From Alphaproteobacteria bacterium (GTDB taxonomy: Bacteria > Myxococcota_A > UBA796 > CAJQPC01), in NCBI GenBank assembly GCA_020632795.1, contig JACKEV010000008.1, positions 868,001-932,000 on the forward strand: a stretch of 64,000 bases of DNA, given 5' to 3'. This document shows, piece after piece, positions 36,126-44,246 of this stretch (positions are counted from its first letter, which is position 1; each line of letters starts with the position of its first letter). Under the pieces are notes generated by a model. The model had not been told where the DNA came from, did not search any database, and saw only the letters and a program-made list of their open reading frames with translations. Made by a program: the position numbers and the translations under genes.

Positions 36126-37193
36126 TCAATGCACGTGTCGGTGGTGCAGGTCCGGGACGTGGGGGTGGCTGTGCACGAGCACCTCGTGGGCGTGCTCGTG
36201 GGTGTGCCAGGCCTCGGCGGGCAGGTCGGGGTGGCTGTGCCCGTGGTGCCCGTCGTCGTGGCGGTGGGCGTGCGTGTGGGTGACCGGCTCGTGGCGGTGC
36301 TCGTGGGCGTGGTGGTCGGTGAGCAGCAGGCCCAGCGCCAGGGCCATCAGCGCGGCGGCGGCCCCCTGGACCCAGAGGATCGGCTCTCCCAGCCCCAGCC
36401 AGGCGACGGCCACGCCCAGGAAGGGCGCGGTGGCGAAGAGCATCTGGGAGCGCGTGGCGCCGAGCGCCTGGGCGCCCCGGATGTAGAGCACGATGGAGGC
36501 GCCGTAGGACAAGGCCCCCACGGCCAGCGCGGCCGCGAGCAGGGATGACGCAGGGGGCATGCCCTCCAGCGCGATCCCCAGCCCCAGGTTGACCGCGCCG
36601 GCGACCAGCCCCTTGGCCACCGTCATCTGGGCGGGGGTAAAACCGTCGATGACGGCGGTGAGGTTGTTGTCCAGGCCCCAGCAGACGCAGGCGAGCACGA
36701 CCAGCCCGGCGGCCGGGGCGAACGCGAAGCCCTGGGGCGCGGCCAGCAGCAGGCCGGCGAGCACGACCAGCCCGTTGGCCACCCAGGCGCGCGCGCCCAT
36801 GTTCTCCTTGAAGAAGGCCCAGGCCAGCAGGGCCGTGGCGGTGGTCTCCAGGTTGAGCCACAGGGAGACGCTGGCCGAGGGCGCCGTCCGCAACCCAACC
36901 AGCAGGGCCACGGGTCCGAGCACGCCGCCGAACAGCACCGCGCCGCCGAGCAGCGCCAGGTTCCGGTGGTCCCGTCGACGCGCGGCAGCGCCGCCGCTCA
37001 GGGCGAAGGGCAGGGTGGCCAGCCCGGCCCCCAGGTAGAGCAGCCCCGCGAGGGTCAGCGGGCCGATCGCGTTGTCCAGCAGCCCCTTGGAGGCCGGGGT
37101 GGACGCCCCGAAGAGCGCCGCGGCCGCGAGGCACCAGATCACCGGGCCCAGGACGCTGGAGGGGCCTGCGCCGTGGGGAGAGGGCGTGGACAT
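36126..37193 (-). CDS. EamA/DMT-family transporter with His-rich tail
   Basis: 355 aa from ATG 37193. Ten hydrophobic helices in two EamA halves (Gly-Ala-Ser-Thr-Pro-Ala-Ser-Lys-Gly and the second repeat starting at Val-Cys-Trp-Gly-Leu-Asp-Asn-Asn) mark an inner-membrane drug/metabolite carrier. The last 50 residues contain about 20 His in His-X-His and His-His runs plus Asp/Glu, as in metal-responsive exporters, so it may sense or export Zn, Ni or Co. This tail is not typical of EamA carriers. Transcribed convergently with the thioredoxin-TPR gene. Confidence 0.85.
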   Translation of the reverse strand: MSTPSPHGAGPSSVLGPVIWCLAAAALFGASTPASKGLLDNAIGPLTLAGLLYLGAGLATLPFALSGGAAARRRDHRNLALLGGAVLFGGVLGPVALLVGLRTAPSASVSLWLNLETTATALLAWAFFKENMGARAWVANGLVVLAGLLLAAPQGFAFAPAAGLVVLACVCWGLDNNLTAVIDGFTPAQMTVAKGLVAGAVNLGLGIALEGMPPASSLLAAALAVGALSYGASIVLYIRGAQALGATRSQMLFATAPFLGVAVAWLGLGEPILWVQGAAAALMALALGLLLTDHHAHEHRHEPVTHTHAHRHDDGHHGHSHPDLPAEAWHTHEHAHEVLVHSHPHVPDLHHRHVH

Positions 37194-37280
37194 CGGGGCT
37201 CCGGGGTTGCGCGGCGGGCGGTCAGGTTCCGGCGGGGTCCCCATGGTACGATCCTCGACCCCCAGGATGTGAGGCTTCGA

Positions 37281-38615
37281 ATGCACAGGATGCTGCTCCC
37301 CGCGCTGGTGCTGGCCCTCGGCTGCCGCACCACCGACGACACGACCACCGACGACTCCACCGCCACGGTCAGCGACGCCGACGGCGACAGCTTCACCGTC
37401 GAGGCTGGCGACTGCGACGACGACGACCCGCTCATCAACCCCAACGCGGACGAGGTCTGCGACGGGGTGGACAACAACTGCGACGGGGTGACCGACGAGG
37501 ACGCCATCGATCGCCTGACCTTGTACGAGGACAACGACGGCGACGGCTACGGCGACGCCGAGGTGCGGGTCTGCGAGGCGGCTACGGGCCTGGTGGAGCA
37601 GGCCGGCGACTGCAACGACGACGACCTCAACGCATACCCGGGCGCCCCCGACGACTGCGCGGCCGAGGATCTCAACTGCGACGGCGCGATCTCCGGGGAT
37701 CAGGACGGCGACGGGTATCTGGACGCCCTCTGCGGCGGGGACGACTGCGACGACAGCAGCGACGCGGTCTACCCGGGCGCGCCCACGGACTGCGGCGCCG
37801 ACCATGACTGCGACGGGGCCCAGGACGACGACGTGGACGGGGACGGCTTCCTGTCGGCGTCCTGCGGCGGGGACGACTGTGACGACGCCGACGCGGCGGC
37901 CTTCCCGGGCCTGGGCGGCGCCTGCACGGCCGGCGCGACCTGCGACGAGATCTCGGGGACCGCCTACAGCGGCGGGGACGGGCTCTACACCATCGACCCG
38001 GACGGCGCGGGCGGGGTCGACCCCTTCCCGGTGCTGTGCAGCTTCGACGAGGGCGTCGGCTGGACCCTGGCGCTGACCATCAACTCCATCAAGTCCCAGA
38101 ACCACGACGACTTCGGCGCCGACTACGTGAACGTCGCCGCGCTGGCCGTGACCCCCGAGGAGGCCTCCTCCACGGCGTACGCCCAGGAGGTGCAGGGCTG
38201 GCTGAACCTGAACCTCTTCGAGTACGACGTGATGCGGCTCGCGGCCTACGCGGACGGCGCGCGGACGTATATGTCCGACGACATCGACCGCGCCGAGTTG
38301 CGGATCTCTTTTGGCCAAGACGGGTATTACCTGTATAATGACGCGAACGGCTACTACTGGTGCGGCGGCACCCACGACTACACCGACAACGGCGTCGGTC
38401 AGGTCAACCAGCCGTCGGGCGCTCCGGCCGACTGCAAGGGCCACGGCAGCCTGGGCTCGGGCTGGGACTTCTCGGAGGCCGGGTACGACGGCGGCTACAA
38501 CCAGGGGCTGACGAACTGCGGCGCGGACTACAGCTTCTGGATGCACAGCGCGTATGGCGCGGGCATGGTCTTCTACCCGAGCCCCGGGGCCGCGCAGTCG
38601 ATCTGGGTGCGGTGA
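37281..38615 (+). CDS. Asp-repeat lipoprotein with fibrinogen-like C-terminus (smaller paralogue)
   Basis: 444 aa from ATG 37281 with GAGG upstream. Lipobox Leu-Ala-Leu-Gly-Cys, then an Asp/Thr tether. About four or five metal-binding-motif repeats (Asp-Cys-Asp-Asp ... Asp-Cys-Asp-Gly) fill residues about 30-215. The C-terminal 230 residues form a fibrinogen-like domain (Leu-Cys-Ser-Phe-Asp-Glu-Gly-Val-Gly-Trp-Thr-Leu) that differs from the 9619 copy. Probable surface adhesin or ligand receptor. The TGA abuts the opposite-strand stop. Confidence 0.85.
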   Translation: MHRMLLPALVLALGCRTTDDTTTDDSTATVSDADGDSFTVEAGDCDDDDPLINPNADEVCDGVDNNCDGVTDEDAIDRLTLYEDNDGDGYGDAEVRVCEAATGLVEQAGDCNDDDLNAYPGAPDDCAAEDLNCDGAISGDQDGDGYLDALCGGDDCDDSSDAVYPGAPTDCGADHDCDGAQDDDVDGDGFLSASCGGDDCDDADAAAFPGLGGACTAGATCDEISGTAYSGGDGLYTIDPDGAGGVDPFPVLCSFDEGVGWTLALTINSIKSQNHDDFGADYVNVAALAVTPEEASSTAYAQEVQGWLNLNLFEYDVMRLAAYADGARTYMSDDIDRAELRISFGQDGYYLYNDANGYYWCGGTHDYTDNGVGQVNQPSGAPADCKGHGSLGSGWDFSEAGYDGGYNQGLTNCGADYSFWMHSAYGAGMVFYPSPGAAQSIWVR

Positions 38616-39230
38616 CTACCTGCTGAGCTGCCCGCTGCGCAGCCGCAGCGTCCCCTCCAGGGTCCAGGTGCGCTCGTCGCCGCTGCCCCAGGCCAGGTCC
38701 GGCCCGGCGGAGGTGCACAGCAGATCGACGTTGAGGGCCAGCTCGTCCAGCTCGGCGAGCCGCTCGGTCGCGCCGGTCGGCGCGGCGGGCACCACCTCGC
38801 GCACCATCACGTTGCCACGGCAGGGGATGGGGGGCAGCCCGAAGCCGTCGGCCCGGTCGGTGTCCCGCACCGAATAGGACGCCGCGAAGCCGCTCTCCTG
38901 GAGCCCCAGGCGGTTGCCGGCCAGCAGCTCGGGGCCCAGGCGCAGCCAGAAGCGGCCCTCGTAGGCCGTGGCCGCCCAGGGGTAGTGATCCTCCCGCAGG
39001 ATCGCGACGCCCTCCACCGCCAGGCCCTCGGCCCCCGGATCGTCCACCGGGACCAGCGGGACGGCGAGGAAGAGGGCCTCCTGGCCGTCCAGGCGCACCC
39101 GAAGCTCCGCCTCCACCCAGAGGCTTCGCTGGCCGCCCTGGTCGACCATGTAGTCGAGCAGGAACAGCAGCGGGACGAGGGCGGCCAGCAGGAGGAGCAG
39201 GAGATTGAACGAGGAGCGACCACGTCCCAT
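38616..39230 (-). CDS. Membrane-anchored protein of unknown function
   Basis: 204 aa. One N-terminal transmembrane helix (Leu-Leu-Leu-Leu-Leu-Leu-Ala-Ala-Leu-Val) after Arg-rich residues anchors a beta-rich exported domain with Cys near 148 and 182 that may pair. No family recognised. No clear ribosome site. It lies between the fibrinogen-like lipoprotein and the glycosyltransferase, on the opposite strand to both. Confidence 0.55.
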   Translation of the reverse strand: MGRGRSSFNLLLLLLAALVPLLFLLDYMVDQGGQRSLWVEAELRVRLDGQEALFLAVPLVPVDDPGAEGLAVEGVAILREDHYPWAATAYEGRFWLRLGPELLAGNRLGLQESGFAASYSVRDTDRADGFGLPPIPCRGNVMVREVVPAAPTGATERLAELDELALNVDLLCTSAGPDLAWGSGDERTWTLEGTLRLRSGQLSR

Positions 39231-39268
39231 GACAGGCCCAGCGTAGCATCCGGCGTTAGGAGGGGGCC

Positions 39269-40450
39269 ATGATGACCGTCCTGACGTGGCTGCTGCGGGC
39301 GCTGCTGGCGCTGATCATCCTGGGCTGGCTGGCGACCTTCTTCCGGGTGCGCGCGCGTCGCCTCAACCCGCGCTGGGGGCTCACCCCCGAAGACCCGCCG
39401 GCCGCCTCGGACGTCCGCGTGTCGGTGGTCATCCCCGCCCGCGACGAGGAGGACAACCTGGGGGCCTGCCTGGACAGCGTGCTCGCCCAGGATCACCCCA
39501 ACCTGCAGATCGTGGTGCAGGACGACGGCTCCACCGACCGCACCGGGGCCATCCTGGCCGAGTACGCCGCCCGGGACGACCGCGTCCACGCGCTGACCGG
39601 CGGCGACGCCCTGCCCGAGGGCTGGTTCGGCAAGCCCTGGGCCCTGGAGCGCGCCCAGCGCGCGGCGGACGGCGACTGGCTGGTCTTCATCGACGCCGAC
39701 GTGCGCCTGCACCCGGCGGCGGTCTCCCGGGCGGTGGGCTACGGGGAGCGCGAGGGCCTGGGCATGGTCACCGGCTTCGGCACCCTGGTGAACGGGTCGT
39801 TCTGGGAGAAGGTCCTCCAGCCGGCGGTGGCGGGCATGATCCTCATGGGCAACGACCTCGACGAGGTCAACGACCCCGACAAGCCCGATCGCAACATGGC
39901 CAGCGGCCAGTTCATCGCGGTGCGCCGGGACGCCTACGAGCAGCTCGGCCGCCACGAGGCCGTCAAGGCCGACATCCTGGACGATGTGGGCCTGGCCCGC
40001 GCGGCGGTGGCCGCCGGGGTGCGCTACCACTGCCTGTTCCTGCGGCAGCTCTACCGCGTGCGCATGTACACCAGCCTGCGGGAGATCTGGGACGGCTGGT
40101 CCAAGAACCTCTTCGCCGGCATGCACTACTCCTGGGGCGTGGTGGTCGGGGTGGAGCTGTTCCTGTTCGTCTACATCGTGCTGGGGCCGCTGCTGGCGGT
40201 GCTGGGGGGGCTGGGCCTCGTGGGCCCGGAGTGGCTGGTGTGGGGGCTGGTGCAGCTCCTCGTGATGCAGGCCGTGCGGGCCTACATGGACCGCATCTGG
40301 GGCAACCCGCTGGTCTACGGGCTCACCCACGCCCCCGCCAACCTGATGCTGATGGCGTTGATCGTGAACTCCGGGCTGCGCAGCCGGGGCGCGGGGGTGC
40401 GCTGGCGGGGGCGGACCTACGTGCTGGACAGTCCCCCGGAGCGGCGCTGA
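39269..40450 (+). CDS. Family 2 glycosyltransferase (HpnB-like)
   Basis: 393 aa; GGAGGGGG before the ATG. One N-terminal helix, then a GT-A domain with Val-Val-Ile-Pro-Ala-Arg-Asp-Glu-Glu (about 52-60), Asp-Asp-Gly-Ser-Thr-Asp and the metal-binding Asp-Ala-Asp in Phe-Ile-Asp-Ala-Asp-Val. Gly-Trp-Phe-Gly-Lys-Pro-Trp-Ala is like the conserved segment of HpnB-type hopanoid-linked glycosyltransferases. Two or three helices follow. It probably glycosylates a membrane lipid facing the cytoplasm. No hopanoid genes are nearby. Confidence 0.8.
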   Translation: MMTVLTWLLRALLALIILGWLATFFRVRARRLNPRWGLTPEDPPAASDVRVSVVIPARDEEDNLGACLDSVLAQDHPNLQIVVQDDGSTDRTGAILAEYAARDDRVHALTGGDALPEGWFGKPWALERAQRAADGDWLVFIDADVRLHPAAVSRAVGYGEREGLGMVTGFGTLVNGSFWEKVLQPAVAGMILMGNDLDEVNDPDKPDRNMASGQFIAVRRDAYEQLGRHEAVKADILDDVGLARAAVAAGVRYHCLFLRQLYRVRMYTSLREIWDGWSKNLFAGMHYSWGVVVGVELFLFVYIVLGPLLAVLGGLGLVGPEWLVWGLVQLLVMQAVRAYMDRIWGNPLVYGLTHAPANLMLMALIVNSGLRSRGAGVRWRGRTYVLDSPPERR

Positions 40451-40564
40451 AACAGGGCTGATGAGCGGGAAGGGTTGTGATAGGTTGACTCTTCCCCCCC
40501 TGGCGACGCCCTCGGGCCGGGCATGAGCGTTCGGTCTGCATCGCCGCACCGAGAAGGCGATCGA

Positions 40565-43030
40565 ATGACTCGTCGGACCTCGCTCCTCCTGCTGGGATTC
40601 AGCGCGTTTTCAGCCTGCAAGGGGGACAATACGGACACCGGGCCGAGCGCGGCGCCCCACGTCGAGATCACGCTCCCCGAGGAGGGCGCGACCCTCAACG
40701 CCAGCGAGCAGGTCCTCTTCGAGGCCCTTGTCTCCGACGACGTCGACGCCCCCGACGCGCTGGGGATCGCCTGGACGGACGAAGACGGCGCGCTCCTCAA
40801 CGACGACCCCGCCGACGCCGCCGGGATCGCGGGCTTCACCTGGGAGGAGCCCCCCTGGGGCGACCACGTCGTCGACCTCACCGTTACCGACGCCGACGGC
40901 CTCACCAGCACCGCCTCGGTCACCTTCACCTTCAACAACGCGCCCCCCACCATCGACGCCGTGCAGATCGTGCCGGAGGCGCCCACCGTCTCCGACAACC
41001 TGCGCTGCACCTGGTCCGGCTACGCCGACCCGGAGGGTGACCCGGACCAGTGCGTCGCCGCCTGGCTGCTGAACGGAAACCCGGCGGGCGAGGGCGCCGA
41101 CTTCCCCGGCCGGGTCGCGCGGGGCGACGAGGTCACCTGCACGGTCACCCCCTACGACGGCTACTCCGAGGGGGAGCCCCTCAGCGACGTCGTGGTCATC
41201 GACAACAACCCCCCCGTCCTGGACGGGGCCACGCTGTCGCCGGACCCGGCCTACGAGGGCGACACCCTCTCCTGCTCGGTGGGCACGGTGAGCGACGAGG
41301 ACGGCGACCCCGTCACCTTCCGGTACGCCTGGACGGTGTCAGGGGTCGACGCGGGCGTGTCCGGCTCGTCCCTGGACTCGGACGACTTCGACAAGGGGGA
41401 CCGGGTGGTCTGCACCGTGACCCCCACCGACGGCCTGACCGACGGCGCGCCGGTGGAGAGCAACGCGGTCACCATCGGGAACACCGCCCCGACCGTGGGC
41501 ACCGTCAGCCTGACACCGGCTGCGCCCACCGAGGCGGACACCCTGAGCTGCCAGGCCAACGCCAGCGACCTGGACCCGGCCGACAGCCCCTCCTTGAGCT
41601 ACGCCTGGACGGTGAACGGCAGCGACCCGGGGATCACCGACAGCACGCTGGACTCGGGCCACTTCGACAAGGGGCACGAGGTGCGCTGCACGGTCACCGC
41701 CGACGACGGCGCCGACACCGGGAGCGGCCAGAGCGCGCCCGTGACCGTGGTCAACGCCGCGCCGGTCATCAGCAGCGTGAGCCTCACCCCCACCGCCCCG
41801 GTGGAGGGCGACACGCTGAGCTGCACGGCCAGCGCCAGCGACCTGGACCCGGCCGACACGGTCCGCCTGACCTACGCCTGGACGGTGGAGGGCAGCGACC
41901 CGGGGGTGACCTCGCGCACCCTGTCGTCGAGCTGGTTCAGCCGCGACCAGGAGGTGACCTGCACGGTGACCGCCAGCGACGGCACCGCCATCGACGTGGA
42001 GACCAGCGCGACCGTGACGGTGCAGAACTCCGCGCCGACCCTCACCGGGGTGACCCTGTCGCCGGATCCGGCCTACGAGGGCGACACCCTGACCTGCACC
42101 CCCCAGGGCGGCGCGGACGCGGACGGCGACGGCGTGGACTACAGCTACGCCTGGCGCGTGGACAACGCCGACCCCGGGCCGACCACCGCCACCCTGGGCT
42201 CGACGTACTTCGACCGCGATCAGGACGTGAACTGCACGGTGACCCCGGACGACGGCGACCTGAGCGGCGCTGCCGTGACCAGCGCGGACCTCACCATCTC
42301 CAACACGCCGCCGACCGCGCCCGCGGTGTCCATGAGCCCGGCCAGCCCGACCTCCGCCGATGACCTGGTCTGCGACCTGGACACGGCCTCGACCGACGCC
42401 GACAACGACAGCATCTCCTACAACGTCTACTGGACCGTGGACAGCGTCACCCACACCGGCACCACGACCACCACGACGATCTCCGGCGACACGGTGCCGG
42501 CCTCGGAGCTGAGCGCCGGGGAGGTCTGGCAGTGCTTCATGGAGGGCGACGACGGCACCGACGCCGGCCCCCAGGGGTCCTCGGCCGCGGTGGCCGTGCT
42601 CCCCCAGGAGCTGATCTACGACATCACGCGGGGCGACCTGATCGACCAGAACAGCACCTGCAGCACCACGGCCTACGCGTCCGTGTACAACGGCTGCACC
42701 GGGGACTGGGGCTTCACCTGGACCGACACCGCCGTGCTCCCGCCGGTCAGCGTCACCGTGGAGCTGAACCACGGCATCATGTGCAGCTCGTCCACCGCCA
42801 AGGCCCCGTCGCTCAACGGCGTCTCGGCCGGCAGCTTCTCGCTGACCGGCGGGACCTGCGAGTGCGACCCGGCCACCAGCGTGGTGAGCTGGAGCTTGAC
42901 CAACATCTCCGGCTACCAGGTGGGCACGACGAACACCTTCACGATCAACGCCGGGAGCAGCTGCGAGGGCATCACCGCGAACCCCTCCTGGGGGAGCGGG
43001 ATCTACGCCCGGGTGATCGTGGGGTACTGA
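40565..43030 (+). CDS. Large Ig/PKD-like repeat lipoprotein
   Basis: 821 aa. Lipobox Phe-Ser-Ala-Cys followed by Lys-Gly-Asp-Asn-Thr-Asp-Thr-Gly, similar to the 28678 lipoprotein. Six or seven Ig-like repeats of about 95 residues follow, each with a Trp-rich core (Tyr-Ala-Trp-Thr-Val-Asn/Ser-Gly) and Cys pairs of the form Leu-(Ser/Thr)-Cys ... Val-X-Cys-Thr-Val-Thr that would form disulphides. The C-terminal 130 residues are Cys-rich and end without anchor. It should be an extended surface fibre; ligands unknown. Stop is one base from the efflux TolC-like stop. Confidence 0.8.
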   Translation: MTRRTSLLLLGFSAFSACKGDNTDTGPSAAPHVEITLPEEGATLNASEQVLFEALVSDDVDAPDALGIAWTDEDGALLNDDPADAAGIAGFTWEEPPWGDHVVDLTVTDADGLTSTASVTFTFNNAPPTIDAVQIVPEAPTVSDNLRCTWSGYADPEGDPDQCVAAWLLNGNPAGEGADFPGRVARGDEVTCTVTPYDGYSEGEPLSDVVVIDNNPPVLDGATLSPDPAYEGDTLSCSVGTVSDEDGDPVTFRYAWTVSGVDAGVSGSSLDSDDFDKGDRVVCTVTPTDGLTDGAPVESNAVTIGNTAPTVGTVSLTPAAPTEADTLSCQANASDLDPADSPSLSYAWTVNGSDPGITDSTLDSGHFDKGHEVRCTVTADDGADTGSGQSAPVTVVNAAPVISSVSLTPTAPVEGDTLSCTASASDLDPADTVRLTYAWTVEGSDPGVTSRTLSSSWFSRDQEVTCTVTASDGTAIDVETSATVTVQNSAPTLTGVTLSPDPAYEGDTLTCTPQGGADADGDGVDYSYAWRVDNADPGPTTATLGSTYFDRDQDVNCTVTPDDGDLSGAAVTSADLTISNTPPTAPAVSMSPASPTSADDLVCDLDTASTDADNDSISYNVYWTVDSVTHTGTTTTTTISGDTVPASELSAGEVWQCFMEGDDGTDAGPQGSSAAVAVLPQELIYDITRGDLIDQNSTCSTTAYASVYNGCTGDWGFTWTDTAVLPPVSVTVELNHGIMCSSSTAKAPSLNGVSAGSFSLTGGTCECDPATSVVSWSLTNISGYQVGTTNTFTINAGSSCEGITANPSWGSGIYARVIVGY

Positions 43031-43031
43031 G

Positions 43032-44246
43032 CTACCACACGCCCCGCGCGGCCTCGACCTCGGCCAGCGCCGCGCCCAGCTCGGCCTGGGCCTGGGCGAG
43101 GGCCACCGCCGCGTTGTCCCGGGCCTGCCGGGCGGCGAGCCAGGCGGTGATGTCCTCCAGCTCGTTGGCGTAGCGCTCGTCGACCAGCTCCAGGGCGGCC
43201 TGGGCTGCGGTGAGGGCCTCTTCACGGGCCTCCAGCCCGGCGCGGGCGGCCTGCAGGCGCAGCTCGGCGCTGACCCGGGCGACGTCGAGGGCCTGCCGCT
43301 GGTCGTCCAGGGCGGCCTCGGCGGCGCGGACCCGGGCGCGGTCGGCCTGGATCTCCCGGGCCCCCGCGCCCCCGGCCACGATGGGCACGTCCACCCCGAC
43401 GCTGGCGGACCAGCCGGGGCCGGACTCGCCCCCGGTGACGGCGTACTGCGCCCCGGTGGCCGAGGCGGACACGGTGGGCGCCCGGTCGAGCACGGCGGCG
43501 GTGCGGGTGGCCTCGGCCGCGCCCAGGGCCTCGCGGGCGGCGACCAGGGCGGGGTGCTCGGCGGGGCCCTCCAGGGCGGGGGCCCACTGGACCGGGTCGA
43601 GGGCGCAGCGGCCGTTGACCTCCGCGCGGATGAGGCCCTGCAGCTCAGCGCAGCGGGCCCCGGCGCGGCCCTCAGCCTCCAGGAGGCGGCTGTGGAGGAC
43701 GGCGGCGGCGGCCCGGGCCTGCGCGGCGTCGGCGGGGGGGCGCAGGCCGGCCTCAGCCAGGGAGGCCACCGCGTCGGCGGCTTCGCGGGCGTCCTCCCAG
43801 GCCACCCGCAGGGCGGCGACCTCCTCGGAGGCGGCCAGGGCGGCAGCGTAGGTGCTGGTGGCCGCGCGGCGGGCGTCGACCATCGCCCAGTCCACCATCG
43901 CGGACTGGCCCCGGGCGGTGCGGCGCGCGGCGCTGGCGGCGGCCCAGCCCCCCGGGTCCACCAGGGTCCAGCTCGCGGTGAGCCCCACCCCGAGCTGGTT
44001 CTGGATCGGCCGCGGGAAGCCGAAGGCGGTCAGGCCGGCGCCCGTGCTGGCGTCGGCGAAGCCCACCACCGAGGGCAGGCTGCCGGCCAGCACCACCCCG
44101 GCGTCCCCTGCGGCGGCGTCGGCGTCCGCGCGGGCCCGCTCCACCGCCAGGGAGCGCTCGGCGGCCACGCGGCGGGCCTCTCCGAGGTCCAGCGCCAGCG
44201 CGCCCTGCGGAAGAGCGAGCAGCAACAAGGCCGATGAAACGGGCAT
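43032..44246 (-). CDS. Outer-membrane efflux protein (TolC-like)
   Basis: 404 aa from ATG 44246, overlapping the RND stop by one base (TGATG). A Sec signal precedes long Ala/Glu/Arg-rich coiled-coil helices in two similar halves (about 20-200 and 210-404), the TolC/OprM pattern, with short Gly-rich strand segments that would form the outer-membrane barrel. As the third gene of a periplasmic-adaptor/RND/OMP operon it provides the exit duct. Somewhat shorter than most TolC proteins. Confidence 0.85.
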   Translation of the reverse strand: MPVSSALLLLALPQGALALDLGEARRVAAERSLAVERARADADAAAGDAGVVLAGSLPSVVGFADASTGAGLTAFGFPRPIQNQLGVGLTASWTLVDPGGWAAASAARRTARGQSAMVDWAMVDARRAATSTYAAALAASEEVAALRVAWEDAREAADAVASLAEAGLRPPADAAQARAAAAVLHSRLLEAEGRAGARCAELQGLIRAEVNGRCALDPVQWAPALEGPAEHPALVAAREALGAAEATRTAAVLDRAPTVSASATGAQYAVTGGESGPGWSASVGVDVPIVAGGAGAREIQADRARVRAAEAALDDQRQALDVARVSAELRLQAARAGLEAREEALTAAQAALELVDERYANELEDITAWLAARQARDNAAVALAQAQAELGAALAEVEAARGVW

